From DASQDN01 sp963833675 (GTDB taxonomy: Bacteria > Acidobacteriota > Terriglobia > Bryobacterales > Bryobacteraceae), in contig CAWHYW010000022.1 in NCBI GenBank assembly GCA_963833675.1, positions 310,001-374,000 on the forward strand: DNA of 64,000 nt, read 5' to 3'. Position 1 is the first letter of the stretch; each line of letters opens with the position of its first letter. A program made the translations under genes and the position numbers. The notes under the pieces are model-generated. The model did no database searches. It saw only the letters and a list, made by a program, of their open reading frames with translations, and was not told the DNA's origin. Of this stretch, positions 43,351 to 53,525 are shown piece by piece.

Positions 43351-44299
43351 GCAAGGGAGCTACTGCGCGATCCAGCTCTGCATCGGTAATATTGCCGATG
43401 TGAATGCCGCGGTGAAGGCTCCAGCGTTCAATGTGCTCGACCGCTCCTCCGGGAGTCACTTTCGTCATCGGTCCGAGTGTCTCCATCTCGAGGAAGTCGG
43501 CGTTGGTGAAGGTCTCGAAAGAGCAGCCGAAGTCGGGATAAGTTTTGGAAGCGTCCGCATCGGCCTGCTTTAAGAAGAGCTCTCCATTCAGGAGGTATGC
43601 AGCCCACGTCTTTGGATTGAAGTGACCAAGCTTTTGCGGCTCGGCCGCTTTAGGATCCTGCCGCAAGGTCATGTACTTTCGCGTGAAACGCCACCGAGGG
43701 TCTGAAAGATCCGTATAAGCCCACATGACGAGTGGATTGGTCGCGGCTAGAACCTGAGGGTGTTTGCCTCGGGGAGGGAACCCGGTTATGGCTGTGCCGC
43801 CCGGAGCCATCATCGTGAGAGCCCACGGCGCAAACTCCAACGGGAATAGAGTTTTGTTGTGAATCCGGTGCGTCACAGTAACTAGCGATCCAGAGGCGGC
43901 CATTTCCACGATCAATTCCTTCTGCAGCCCGGTGGAAGGCTCGACGGGCTCCAGCGCGACAACTCCAGCCGCTGTGACGGTGACTTGCACGGGCACATTG
44001 TCCGGGGCCCAGGTCGCGACCGCGTCTTCCGGCGCTTTCCAAACCCGGTGGCCGCCTCGCAACTGGAACTCCTTTTCGCCGGACTTACCCATTTGCTCGG
44101 CGAACTCTTTGAAGAGATTCTGCCCACCCACGAACCCGTATCTCATCACACGAGGACCAATGTCTCCGGTAACGATCAGTTCCACTTCGCCGTTCGTCAC
44201 ACGGTAGCAGTTTCGCCAGCCCTGGTAGGGTGTCTTCTCGACTTTCACTGCGGATGAAGCAGCGAACGCGGTGATGCACAACAATGCAATCGATCGCAT
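43340..44299 (-). CDS. Secreted DUF4380-like protein
   Basis: 319 aa with a signal peptide (MRSIALLCITAFAASS). The body is all beta: WRNCYRVTNGEVELIVTGDIGPRVMRYGFVGGQNLF, WAPDNVPVQVTVTAAGV, ELIVEMAASGSLVTVTHRIHNKT and a C-terminal HIERWSLHRG. 'TGDIGPRVMRYGF' resembles the DUF4380/galactose mutarotase-like superfamily that is common in polysaccharide-degrading loci. Its position next to a cytochrome-DUF1501 pair suggests a role in binding or epimerising exported sugars. Substrate unknown. Confidence 0.6.
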   Translation of the reverse strand: MRSIALLCITAFAASSAVKVEKTPYQGWRNCYRVTNGEVELIVTGDIGPRVMRYGFVGGQNLFKEFAEQMGKSGEKEFQLRGGHRVWKAPEDAVATWAPDNVPVQVTVTAAGVVALEPVEPSTGLQKELIVEMAASGSLVTVTHRIHNKTLFPLEFAPWALTMMAPGGTAITGFPPRGKHPQVLAATNPLVMWAYTDLSDPRWRFTRKYMTLRQDPKAAEPQKLGHFNPKTWAAYLLNGELFLKQADADASKTYPDFGCSFETFTNADFLEMETLGPMTKVTPGGAVEHIERWSLHRGIHIGNITDAELDRAVAPLLRQ

Positions 44300-44389
44300 G
44301 ATTTCCCGCGATTATTGCATCACAGGTCTATTAGAAACTACAAACACCGGTGCAGTGCGACACTTAACAGATGCAGCAGTAAGAGGACG

Positions 44390-47300
44390 ATGGATACGGC
44401 GCGCCAGGTTTACGATTTATCTTCGATTTCCACTCTCGTATTCGAGAATATGGCGGAGGGTGTCTGCGCGTACGATGAGCGGGGTTATATCGTCTTCACC
44501 AATCCAGCCGAAGACCGGATGTTCGGATATGAACGCGGCGAGCTTATCCGAAAGCATTTGACCACGCAAACCGCTTATCCTCCCGAGGAGAATGAGATCT
44601 TCTTTTCTCGATTAATCCAAAACCTCGAGACTGACGGCTCGTGGAAAGGGGAGTTCCTGAATCGACATAAGAGCGGCGCTTCATTCTATGCCAGCGCCCG
44701 AATTTGCGCATTAGAGCTCAACGGCACTCGCCACTGGATCTGTATAAAAGAGAAGCTACCTGAGCAGTGGAACTCCGACAGCCTGCGCGAAACGAAGGAG
44801 ACCCTGCACGCGCTTATTGTGGCTTCTCCGCTCCCAATCGTGGCGTTCACACGCGAAGGGGCGATCACGTCTTGGAATCCAGCCGCCGAACGTGTCTTCG
44901 GGTGGTCGGAAGCCGAAGTGCTAGGCAAGCCGCTTCCATTCATTCCTGAAGAGAAGAAGAACGAGCACCGCGAAATGCGCGATCGGGATCTTCGCGGCGA
45001 TACCTTCACCAGCCGCGAGATTCGACGGCGGCGCAAGGACGGTACGCCGATCGATATCAGCGTATCGACCGCGGCGATTCACGACGCCAACGGCAACATC
45101 ACGGGCATCATGAGCGTTTACGTCGACATCACGGAGCAGAAGAAGTCCGCCGACGAGCAGCGCCGGTCGATGGAAACTCTTCGCATGATCGAACGTCAGC
45201 TGATGCTGTTGGTGGAGGCGTCCGGCGCGCTGCTGGCAACGCCGGAATCCAAGAAGGTTTTAGGCACCATTCTCGAGCTGGCGCAAAGGTTTATTCAGGC
45301 GGAAGCTTATGCTGTCTGGCGGAAGCTCGGTGACGAATGGCATCTAATGCAGTCTTATGGGCTATCCGACAGTTATTCGCGCACAATATCTGATTCCGTT
45401 ATACGGCTGCCTAATCACCCGATCATCGTTGAAGATATCGAGAATTCGGACCTGTTCCGACAGCGGCTTCCCATGCATCGGGCCGAAGGCATCCGCTCGT
45501 TTCTGGCGGTTCCGCTTCGCATTCGCGGCCAGGTTGACGGGACTATCGTGTTTTACTATCGATCGCCGCACTCGTTTACAGAGGGTGAGCAAAGGGTGTC
45601 GGGCGCTCTCGGGAATCTCGCGTCGTCGGCATTGGCGACGGCTGAGTTATACGAGCGGCAAGCGGAACTTCGAGCGCTTGCTCAATCGGCCGAGCAGCGG
45701 TCTTCTCTAATGGCTCGGGTCGGAGAAGAGCTGGCCTCATCGCTGGATTACGAAATCACGCTCACGAACGTCGCAAAGCTTGCGGTCCCTTGGTTCGCCG
45801 ACTGGTGCGCCGTGGACATCGTTCAGGATGACGGAGTGCTGCGGCGTTTAGCCGTGCAACACGTGGATCCCGAGAAGGTCAAGTTTGGCTACGAATTTGG
45901 GGTCAAGTATCCGCCTGCTGAAGATTATCTGAGTCGCCTTGTCATGAAGACAGGCCATGCCGTACTGCTGCCGCAGGTCTCTGATGAGCTGTTGGCGAAA
46001 AGGGCTCGCAATCCGGAACACCTGGCGTTGATTCGAAAGCTGGGTATCCGGTCCGTGATCTGCGCGCCGCTCGCGGTGCATGGCCGGGCGCTTGGGGTGA
46101 TCACGTTCGTGAACTCCGAGAGTGGACGCACCTATGTTCCCGAAGATCTCAAGTATGCCGAAGAGATTGCGCGGCGGGCCGCGGTAGCGGTTGAGAATGC
46201 CCGATTGTTCAAGAATGTTCGTGAGAGCGAAGAGCGGTTCCGGCGCTTGTACGACACAAATATGGTCGCGATCGCGTTCTGGAGCTCGACGGGCTACATT
46301 ACTGAGGCGAATGATGCGTTTCTGGAACTAGCCGGCTACACGCGCGAGGACTTACCGATTCGGTCGACAGTCCTCGACACGAGTATCCTTCGAGAGTGCG
46401 TTGAGAACCGTGTGTTTGCGATGCGCGAGACGGATTTCCTTCGACGCGACGGAAATCGCATTACGGTACTGGTAGCGGCCGCCGTGGTGTCCTCGTCACG
46501 GCACGATTGTGTCGCCTTCCTCCTTGATATTACGGAGCGCAAGAAACTGGAGAAGCAGTTCCGCGGACTCGCGGATGCCGCGATTGAAATTAGCGCGGCT
46601 GACTCTGTGGCCGAGATTCTCCGGGTTGTGCGGGATCGGGCTCGGGTGCTGATCAGGGCCGATGAGGCGGAAGCCAGGCTCGTTGAAGAGACGGATGCCG
46701 CGGTTACGTCCGGAGGGCTCTCGACAGCCCTGAAGAATAATGAAGGCCGGACCATCGGCTTCGTACAAGTCACCAGCAAAACGAATCATCCTTTCACTGA
46801 GAATGATCGGGCCATCCTCATTCAATTGGCCGAGATGGCCTCGATCGCCATTGAGAATACCGAGCTGAACCATTCGCTTCGCCGCTCGAACGAAGAATTA
46901 CGCCGCGCGAATGAGGACTTGAATCAGTTTGCCTACTCTGCATCGCATGACCTGCAGGAGCCGCTGCGCATGATCTCGATCTATACGCAACTGCTGGGCC
47001 GCAGGTGCGGCAACCTGCTCGATCCGGATGCTCATGACTTCATGAAGTACACGCTCGACGGCACGCAGCGAATGGAGATGCTGCTCCGGGACCTGCTCGC
47101 GTATACACACGCTGTGAACATCCGGGGGACTCCCGACCGGCGAGTGGAATCGCGCGAGGCTTTAGAAAGGGCTATCGCGAACCTTCAGACGATCATCGAG
47201 AAGACAGACGCCACTATTCGTGCGGGAGAACTGCCGGCAGTGCGGGCCTATGACGTTCACCTGGTCCAACTGTTTCAGAACCTGATCGGGAATGCGTTGA

Positions 47301-47578
47301 AGTATCGCAGCTCGGCTCCTCCGGTGATCGACATCAGCGCCGAAGCGGAGAATGACTGCTGGCGTTTCGCGGTCCGAGACAACGGAATCGGGATCGCTCC
47401 CCGCTTTCACGAACAGGTATTCGGCCTTTTCAAGAGGCTGCACTCCGCTCAGGAATACCCAGGCACAGGAATCGGATTGGCGATCTGCCAGAAGCTGGTG
47501 GAACGCTATGGCGGCCGGATCTGGGTTGAATCGGACGAAGGCCGAGGCACAACGTTCTTCTTCACTTTGCCCGAATGA
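44390..47578 (+). CDS. Multi-PAS/GAF soluble hybrid sensor histidine kinase
   Basis: 1062 aa from ATG 44390, preceded by AAGAGG. No membrane segments, so cytosolic. Order: PAS (~13-120), PAS (~141-255, PIVAFTREGAITSWNPAAERVFGW), GAF (~285-415), GAF (~455-610), PAS (~618-730), a GAF-like module (~735-830), then a phosphoacceptor H853 in FAYSASHDLQEPLRMI and an ATPase with NxxNALKY, DNGIGIAP, GTGIGLAICQKLVERYGG and GRGTTFFFTLP. The SASHDLQEPLRM form of H-box is typical of phytochrome-like kinases. No receiver domain is fused; the partner is unknown. Overlaps the next gene by ATGA. Confidence 0.92.
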   Translation: MDTARQVYDLSSISTLVFENMAEGVCAYDERGYIVFTNPAEDRMFGYERGELIRKHLTTQTAYPPEENEIFFSRLIQNLETDGSWKGEFLNRHKSGASFYASARICALELNGTRHWICIKEKLPEQWNSDSLRETKETLHALIVASPLPIVAFTREGAITSWNPAAERVFGWSEAEVLGKPLPFIPEEKKNEHREMRDRDLRGDTFTSREIRRRRKDGTPIDISVSTAAIHDANGNITGIMSVYVDITEQKKSADEQRRSMETLRMIERQLMLLVEASGALLATPESKKVLGTILELAQRFIQAEAYAVWRKLGDEWHLMQSYGLSDSYSRTISDSVIRLPNHPIIVEDIENSDLFRQRLPMHRAEGIRSFLAVPLRIRGQVDGTIVFYYRSPHSFTEGEQRVSGALGNLASSALATAELYERQAELRALAQSAEQRSSLMARVGEELASSLDYEITLTNVAKLAVPWFADWCAVDIVQDDGVLRRLAVQHVDPEKVKFGYEFGVKYPPAEDYLSRLVMKTGHAVLLPQVSDELLAKRARNPEHLALIRKLGIRSVICAPLAVHGRALGVITFVNSESGRTYVPEDLKYAEEIARRAAVAVENARLFKNVRESEERFRRLYDTNMVAIAFWSSTGYITEANDAFLELAGYTREDLPIRSTVLDTSILRECVENRVFAMRETDFLRRDGNRITVLVAAAVVSSSRHDCVAFLLDITERKKLEKQFRGLADAAIEISAADSVAEILRVVRDRARVLIRADEAEARLVEETDAAVTSGGLSTALKNNEGRTIGFVQVTSKTNHPFTENDRAILIQLAEMASIAIENTELNHSLRRSNEELRRANEDLNQFAYSASHDLQEPLRMISIYTQLLGRRCGNLLDPDAHDFMKYTLDGTQRMEMLLRDLLAYTHAVNIRGTPDRRVESREALERAIANLQTIIEKTDATIRAGELPAVRAYDVHLVQLFQNLIGNALKYRSSAPPVIDISAEAENDCWRFAVRDNGIGIAPRFHEQVFGLFKRLHSAQEYPGTGIGLAICQKLVERYGGRIWVESDEGRGTTFFFTLPE

Positions 47579-48168
47579 AACTGATCTACAAGGCCGGCGG
47601 CACTCCAAAATCGGTTGCAGTCCTTGCGGGCGCGTTCAATCCACCCACAACGGCGCACGTCGCTCTAGCGGAATGCGCGCTAACCGTGGTGGACGAGGTG
47701 GTGCTCGCGATCCCGCGATCGTTCCCTCACAAGCAGTTCGAAGGAGCTACTCTCGACCAGCGGCTTGCGATGCTCCGCCGCGTGGCCGAGGCGAAACCCG
47801 GCTTCTCCGTTGGCGTCGCCGAGGGCGGGCTCTTCGTGGAGATCGCACGGGAGGCCCGGGCGTATTTCCCAGGGGCCGAGATGTTTCTCCTTTGCGGCCG
47901 CGATGCCGCTGAACGAATCCTCAGCTGGGATTACGGAGACCCGGAGTTTGCCGACAAGATGCTTCGCGAGTTCGGGCTGCTCGTGGCGCCGAGAGAAGGC
48001 GAGTACGTTGCGCCGGAACAATTCCGGCATGCGATTCGGGGCCTCGCTCCCGGCAACTACGACAACTGTTCTTCTACGCGGCTTCGAGAAACGATTCGAC
48101 GCACAGACGATTGGCGGCAGCTTGTACCGGAGGAGATCGCCGAGATGGTCGAGAAGATATATGGGTAG
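47575..48168 (+). CDS. Nicotinate-nucleotide adenylyltransferase-like protein (NadD family)
   Basis: 197 aa nucleotidyltransferase: the N-terminal loop GAFNPPTTAHVAL (residues 19-31) has the (T/H)xGH-like ATP site with H28, and the C-terminal SSTRLRETIR (ISSTxxR motif) closes the active site. LLCGRDAAERIL matches the NadD D-binding region in part. NadD joins NaMN and ATP to give NaAD for NAD synthesis; a housekeeping nadD may be elsewhere, and this copy, coupled by ATGA overlap to a sensor kinase, could serve a related purpose. It meets rpoD tail to tail. Confidence 0.72.
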   Translation: MKLIYKAGGTPKSVAVLAGAFNPPTTAHVALAECALTVVDEVVLAIPRSFPHKQFEGATLDQRLAMLRRVAEAKPGFSVGVAEGGLFVEIAREARAYFPGAEMFLLCGRDAAERILSWDYGDPEFADKMLREFGLLVAPREGEYVAPEQFRHAIRGLAPGNYDNCSSTRLRETIRRTDDWRQLVPEEIAEMVEKIYG

Positions 48169-49882
48169 CTATTCGCCCGCGCTTGCGTCCAGGAAGGCTC
48201 GCAGGCGGTGGCTGCGGCTCGGGTGACGAAGCTTTCGCAAGGCCTTGGCTTCGATCTGCCGAATGCGCTCGCGAGTGACGGCGAAATGCTGGCCCGACTT
48301 CTTCGAGGGTATGCTCGCTGCCATCCTGCAGGCCGAAACGCATCTTGATAATCTTCTCTTCGCGAGGACTGAGCGTTTTTAAAACTTCCGCAGTCTGTTC
48401 CCGCAGGTTGAGGTTGATGACAGCCTCGCTCGGGGACGTGACCCGCCGGTCGACGATGAAATCTCCGAGATGGGATTCTTCCTCCTCACCTACGGGGGTT
48501 TCCAAGGAGATCGGCTCCTGGGCGATGCGCAATACCTTACGAACCTTGTTGACCGGCAACTCAAGACGCCGGCTGAGTTCCTCGGTAGTGGGCTCGCGGC
48601 CCAACTCCTGCTGCAACTGACGCTGCGCACGCACGAGCTTGTTGATCGTTTCGATCATGTGGACCGGGATGCGAATGGTCCGGGCCTGGTCAGCGATAGC
48701 TCGTGTGATCGCCTGGCGGACCCACCAGGTGGCGTAAGTCGAAAATTTATAGCCGCGCTGGTAATCGAACTTATCGACGGCCTTCATCAGACCGATATTG
48801 CCTTCCTGAATCAGATCGAGGAATTGCAAGCCGCGATTGGTGTAACGTTTGGCGATCGATACAACAAGCCGCAGGTTCGCCTCGATCAGTTGCTTCTTGG
48901 CCACCTCGGCTTCCTGATCGCCGCGATCTAATACCTGCAGAGTCCGGCGAAGCTCTACCGCAGTGGCGCCGCACTCTTCTTCGAGCTGCTGAATACGCGC
49001 AGTGAGCTGCCGGACATCGCGCTTCGAATCGCGCCCATTGACCTGCGCTGCGTTATCGCATTCTTCCGAGCGCCGCTGCGCGCGCGCGATTTCTCTTTCG
49101 AGAGCTTTGAACTCCTCCACAGCGGAGCGAAGCTTCCCGATCAGCTGCCGGCGAACGTATGAAGATAGGGCAAGTCCACGAATCTTTCGAGAAATGGTGA
49201 TGATGGTACGACCGAGTTCGATGCGCAGCGCCCGATGCTGCCGCGGTTTGGTTTGACGCGCCGTCCCGGCAAGACGCTGACGGGATTGTTCCGCCTGGCC
49301 GTATAACCTGCCAATCTCGTCAATAGAGCCGATGAGATTGAGCGTCTCCGGATCCGTCTCGGATTCCTCATCAATGCCGGCAGGTTCGACGGTGTTGATT
49401 ACATCGCAGGCCTGCAACTCCCCGCTTCTTAGTCTCTCGCCTAGTCCAGCAACTTCCCGGATGATCAAAGGCGACCGAGATAAAGATTTGTTAACACTCC
49501 GTTGTCCGCGCTCAATTCGCTTGGCAAGCTCAATTTCGCCTTCGCGGGTGAGCAGCGGCACGGTACCCATCTCCCGCAAATACATGCGGACGGGATCGTT
49601 CGTTTTGTCGCCGAAGTCCTGCGAGAGATCGAGTTCCGTGAACTCTTCGCCATCTTCCAGCTTCTTGTCGAATTCGAGCTTCGGCTCCTCGAGGATTTCT
49701 ACGCCTGCAGAGTCAAAATCCGCAAGTAAATCATCAAGTTCGGGGCCGGTGGAGATATCGTCGGGCAGAAGTTCATTGACTTCGTCGTAAAGGACATAGC
49801 CCTTTTCCTTGCCGGAATCGACCAACTCTCTTAAACGCCCGAATTTGTCATCGCTGGACAAGTAAACCCCGCAACTCCCCAA
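48169..49882 (-). CDS. rpoD: Primary sigma factor RpoD (sigma-70), frameshift in region 4
   Basis: Region 1.1 (DDKFGRLRELVDSGKEKGYVLYDEVNELL), 1.2 (DPVRMYLREMGTVPLLTREGE), 2.2-2.4 (LIEANLRLVVSIAKRYTNRGLQFLDLIQEGN, YATWWVRQAITRAIADQ), 3 and 4 are present. After HTLEEVG the frame turns to nonsense; removing one base of GGCCC at 48291-48295 restores QHFAVTRERIRQIEAKALRKL and a stop at 48169, giving about 570 aa with the normal -35 recognition helix. As RpoD is essential this must be an assembly insertion. The TTG at 49882 is a weak start guess; the family usually starts near YLSSDDKF. It follows dnaG. Confidence 0.92.
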
Positions 49883-49954
49883 GCAGGAGACATCTTAATT
49901 CAAAATAGTGTACCGCAATGAAGGGCACTTCAGAGGAAGGGGCGCGACCCATTT

Positions 49955-51703
49955 TCATGTCCTCCTCAACCGTGTTCGCTGCAAGGCTGTAAGTTCCGCA
50001 TTTAGCCTGAGCGCCTCATTCATATCGCCAGACCGCTCCGCCTGCTTTAATCGCGCACGCAAACCTTCGGTCCGGAGTTTCGCGTCCTCCGACTCCAAAA
50101 CGCCCAGATACAATCTCGCCTGATCGCGAGAAAAGACCTCTTCCGAACTATCGGCAAAAACGGCACGTGACAACAGTGTCCGGTGCGTTTCGTCCACCAA
50201 TCGGGCCTCAACAGCCGGGTAAGTTACCGGCTCGCCCGCATCGGTCAACTCTATTGCAGCGCGAATCACCGGCCAAACCGGCCAAGTCCGCACCACTTCC
50301 GAAGTTCCTAAGGGTACTAGTAGGATTTCCCTGACCTCAGGATCGGTTAACAAGGACCGAAGAAGCACCCGCTCGCTCCTGCTGGTTCCGTTCGTTTTCG
50401 GGGCCGCAGGCGCTTCCGTCGCCCGCGAGGCGCCCGGGGTGGCGCGGAATTCCTTGAGCACAAGCGACCGGTCCACACCTAAGTACTCGGCGACTTCCGT
50501 AGCTACAGCGGCGCGTTCCAATCGATCCGATATGCGGCGAATCGACGGCAGGAGCAGGGATTCGAATCCGGCGATACGCGATTCCGCCGTGGACATATCG
50601 AATTTTTTGCGGGCGCGATCCGCGAGCCAGATGAAATAACCGCTAGCGCGTTCGAGCCGCGCCGAGTATTCCTCCGGGCCGTGCGCCTTTACGAATTCAT
50701 CGGGATCAAGCCCGCCGGCAAGCTCCAGAATACGAACGTGCATGCCTTCATCGAGGAGAATCTGTACCGATTTTTCTGTGGCATTCGCTCCCGCATTGTC
50801 AGGGTCGAAATTGACGGTTATTGACTCGGAATGTCGCTTGACGGATCTCACCTGTTCCGAAGTCAGGGCCGTCCCGCAGCTTGCGACTACGTGCTTGACG
50901 CCCGCGGCATACACGCCGATAACGTCCATGTACCCTTCGACCAGCACAGCGCGATCGTTAGCGCGAATCGCCTGCTTCGCCCGGTGCAAGTTGTAAAGGA
51001 CATTTTTCTTCTTGTAGATCGACGTTTCGGGAGAATTAAGGTACTTGGGCTCCTGGTCGGGGCGCATCGCGCGTCCGCCGAACGCGATGATTTTGCCCGA
51101 TTCATTGTGGATCGGAAACATCAGCCGGCCGCGAAAACGATCGTAGAGTCCGCCGTCATCCCCTTTGCCGAAGAGTCCGGACGCCTCCAGTTGGTCGGCG
51201 CTGAATCTACTCTTCACCCTGCGGTAAAGATCGCCGGCGCGATCGGCCAAGCCCAGGCCGAACTGCTCGGCTACGCTCTGCGTCAGTCCGCGGCGACGAA
51301 GGTAATCACGAGCTTCGCTTCCGTTGGGCCCCCATAGCAATTCTTTGAAAGCATTGGCCGCAATTTCATGAAGTTCGTAAACAGCGGCCCGTTGGTCCGT
51401 TTCGGGGTCGGGCCGATCCCGCCGCGCGGGCATCGGTATCCCGTTTCTCTCCGCGACCAGTTTTAGTGTTTCGTAGAACGTGAGCTGTTCGATCTCCTGA
51501 ACGAAGGTGAGGACATCGCCCTTCTTTCCGCAGCCGAAGCAAATAAAGATGCCGATTGCGGGATTCACATTGAAAGAAGGGGTCTTTTCCGTGTGGAAGG
51601 GGCAGAGTCCCGAATACCGCTGACCGACTCTGCGCAAGCGCACGTATTCGCCGACAGTGCGAACAATGTCCACGGACGATTTCACGTGGTCCACAAAATC
51701 CAT
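49955..51703 (-). CDS. dnaG: DNA primase DnaG
   Basis: 582 aa from the ATG at 51703 (MDFVDHVKSSVDIVRTVGEYV), with GGAGG 12 bases before it. The zinc site is C-P-F-H...C-x-x-C in GLCPFHTEKTPSFNV and FICFGCGKKGD; the TOPRIM core is VLVEGYMDVIGVYAAGVKHVVAS and the RNA polymerase domain has FRGRLMFPIHNESGKIIAFGG. The C-terminal helicase-binding region is divergent. Primase and rpoD in this order form the macromolecular-synthesis operon. The frame is open another 157 codons upstream, but that is the remnant described at 51835. Confidence 0.94.
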   Translation of the reverse strand: MDFVDHVKSSVDIVRTVGEYVRLRRVGQRYSGLCPFHTEKTPSFNVNPAIGIFICFGCGKKGDVLTFVQEIEQLTFYETLKLVAERNGIPMPARRDRPDPETDQRAAVYELHEIAANAFKELLWGPNGSEARDYLRRRGLTQSVAEQFGLGLADRAGDLYRRVKSRFSADQLEASGLFGKGDDGGLYDRFRGRLMFPIHNESGKIIAFGGRAMRPDQEPKYLNSPETSIYKKKNVLYNLHRAKQAIRANDRAVLVEGYMDVIGVYAAGVKHVVASCGTALTSEQVRSVKRHSESITVNFDPDNAGANATEKSVQILLDEGMHVRILELAGGLDPDEFVKAHGPEEYSARLERASGYFIWLADRARKKFDMSTAESRIAGFESLLLPSIRRISDRLERAAVATEVAEYLGVDRSLVLKEFRATPGASRATEAPAAPKTNGTSRSERVLLRSLLTDPEVREILLVPLGTSEVVRTWPVWPVIRAAIELTDAGEPVTYPAVEARLVDETHRTLLSRAVFADSSEEVFSRDQARLYLGVLESEDAKLRTEGLRARLKQAERSGDMNEALRLNAELTALQRTRLRRT

Positions 51704-51834
51704 GCCGTTGCTGTACCTCCTATTATCGCAGGGCCGGAGGGAGAGGGCACTGCAAAACACTTTGGGCGATTGCGCCGCGATGTTTCCGTCCTTTGACCTT
51801 TGTTGTTGCCGCCGTCCGCACGTTCGGGTTTCGT

Positions 51835-52135
51835 TTACGCAGCATTTTTGAGCGGCGGTTTGGTTTGGGCTGCGAGTTGCTGCTTTTGGATGTACGGTTG
51901 AAGGGCTTTCATGAAAGCGGGGTTTGAGTAGCCGGGTTTGTTTCGTAGACACGAGTAATCGGTCACGGGCTCCTCTTCCTGAGGTTGAGGCGACGGGCTC
52001 TGAGGCGGGTGGGCCAGATCTCCGCAGCGCAGCTCCATGTAAGCGGGCGTTCTGGGAGGAGATGGCTTTGCCGGGTTCGGTGGCCGGGCCGTTCGATTTG
52101 GCTCCGTTGATTCGAGATGCTTCCGCTTGATTCAT
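51835..52135 (-). pseudogene. Remnant of a short accessory gene (INGAKS-GP-T-EGK family)
   Basis: ATG at 52135 gives MNQAEASRINGAKSNGPATE and ISSQNARLHG, the N-terminal signature of a family of ~200-aa proteins with no assigned role that are common near mobile elements. That reading then breaks; a different frame downstream (52038-51835) gives NKPGYSNPAFMKALQPYIQ and ends LKNAA, which looks like a C-terminus. About 150 central residues are absent, so this is an internally deleted relic. Its 3' end lies 131 bp upstream of the dnaG start, in the direction of dnaG. Confidence 0.45.
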
Positions 52136-52271
52136 GGTGTGGTTCTCTGACTTAAGAGTAGTGGGCGAGGTCAAGGATTTGAGCGGATTTTAGGAAGGAT
52201 TCGTTGAAACTACGGGACATATAAATATTTTTCATGGGCACTGGGTTTGGTATGGCCAATCGCATGCTTAC

Positions 52272-52294
52272 GACGGTGCTGAAAAAGTAAGTTT
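52272..52294 (+). repeat. Left terminal inverted repeat of IS5-family element
   Basis: Begins GACGGTGCTG and continues through a short A-run to GTTT; it is an exact reverse complement of the right end over 23 bases. Confidence 0.9.
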
Positions 52295-52336
52295 GGCTGT
52301 ATCCTTAGAACATTATTGATCGCCTTTGTTTTAAGC

Positions 52337-53395
52337 ATGCGCGGACACGACGATCAACAAAGTGGAATGTTCAGTTATCTATCCCCGGAACAGCGTGTTC
52401 CCGGTGACCATCCGTTGCGACCGATCCTACGGATGACAGATGAGGCTTTGCGAGAGTTGCGGCCGACGTTGTCCGCTCTTTATTCGAATCTGGGACGACG
52501 CTCGATCGCGCCCGAGAAACTTTTGCGCGCGCTGCTGCTACAAGTGCTGTATTCAATCCGCAGCGAACGCATGTTGATCGAGCAATTAGATTACAACTTG
52601 CTGTTTCGTTGGTTCGTTGGCCTCAGTATGGATGATGCAGTCTGGGATGCGACGGTGTTCAGTAAGAACCGAGAACGGTTGCTTCAGGGGGACATCGCGC
52701 AGGCCTTCTTCGAGGCGGTGTTGCGGCAAGCGCGCGAGTTGAATCTCTTATCGGATGAGCACTTTACCGTGGATGGCACATTGCTGGAAGCGTGGGCCAG
52801 CCGGAAGAGCTTCCAGAAACGGGAGGAACCGCCAAGCCAAGGCAGCGGGAGCCGGGGAGAAGTCCTATTACGAGACACGCATGAATGCAAAACGGATCCC
52901 GATGCGACGCTGTATCGCAAGAGCCGAGGAGCGGAAATGAAGCTTTGCCATATGGCTCATGTGTTGATGGAGAATCAAAGCGGTCTGCCGGTGGCGGGTC
53001 GCGCGACCGAAGCCATCACGCATGCCGAATGGGAGACTGCCATTGAGATGTCGAGCGCCGTAGCCAAACCCCACAAGAGGATCACGGTAGGGGCGGATGC
53101 CGGATATGACTGGGCGCGTTTTGTAGAGGGTGTTCGACAGATCAACGTCACACCGCATGTAGCGCAGCACACGCGTCGGAGCAGCGCGCTTGACGGTCGC
53201 ACCACCCGGCACGCCGGATATCGTGAGAGCGTGAAGTCGCGAAAGCGAATTGAGTCGATCTTCGGTTGGTTGAAGACGACCGGCATGATGCGGAAACTCC
53301 GGCACCGCGGTCGAGCCCTTGTGCAGTGGACGTTTACCTTCGCCCTGGCGGCTTACAATCTGGTCCGATTGCGGACGCTCACGCTTCAGGCGTGA
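52337..53395 (+). CDS. IS5-family DDE transposase
   Basis: 352 aa from ATG 52337 (a TTG seven codons upstream is also in frame). The N-terminal half contains the DUF772-type region (YLSPEQRVPGDHPLRPI, SERMLIEQLDYNLLFRWFVG). The DDE triad is placed at D of TVDGTLLEAWAS, D of GADAGYDW and E of KRIESIFGWLKTTG (the Y-(x)-E-x-x-F variant). The frame is intact and the reading covers most of the element, so the transposase is probably active. Its G+C and codon use look similar to neighbours. Confidence 0.92.
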   Translation: MRGHDDQQSGMFSYLSPEQRVPGDHPLRPILRMTDEALRELRPTLSALYSNLGRRSIAPEKLLRALLLQVLYSIRSERMLIEQLDYNLLFRWFVGLSMDDAVWDATVFSKNRERLLQGDIAQAFFEAVLRQARELNLLSDEHFTVDGTLLEAWASRKSFQKREEPPSQGSGSRGEVLLRDTHECKTDPDATLYRKSRGAEMKLCHMAHVLMENQSGLPVAGRATEAITHAEWETAIEMSSAVAKPHKRITVGADAGYDWARFVEGVRQINVTPHVAQHTRRSSALDGRTTRHAGYRESVKSRKRIESIFGWLKTTGMMRKLRHRGRALVQWTFTFALAAYNLVRLRTLTLQA

Positions 53396-53525
53396 GACCG
53401 ATAGGGATACGTGTGCCCAAACGGGCTCACGTATCCCTAAAATGCCGTTTTGAAGCCTCAGAACACCCGAAAAAACCGACACTTGTCATCCGTCAACTAC
53501 TTTCTGACAAAAAAGCTCGTCACCT

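Noticed and set aside
51704..52174. N-terminal extension of dnaG by 157 codons
   Set aside because: The added part is not primase-like, a good ribosome site precedes ATG 51703, and the extension is the remnant of another gene.
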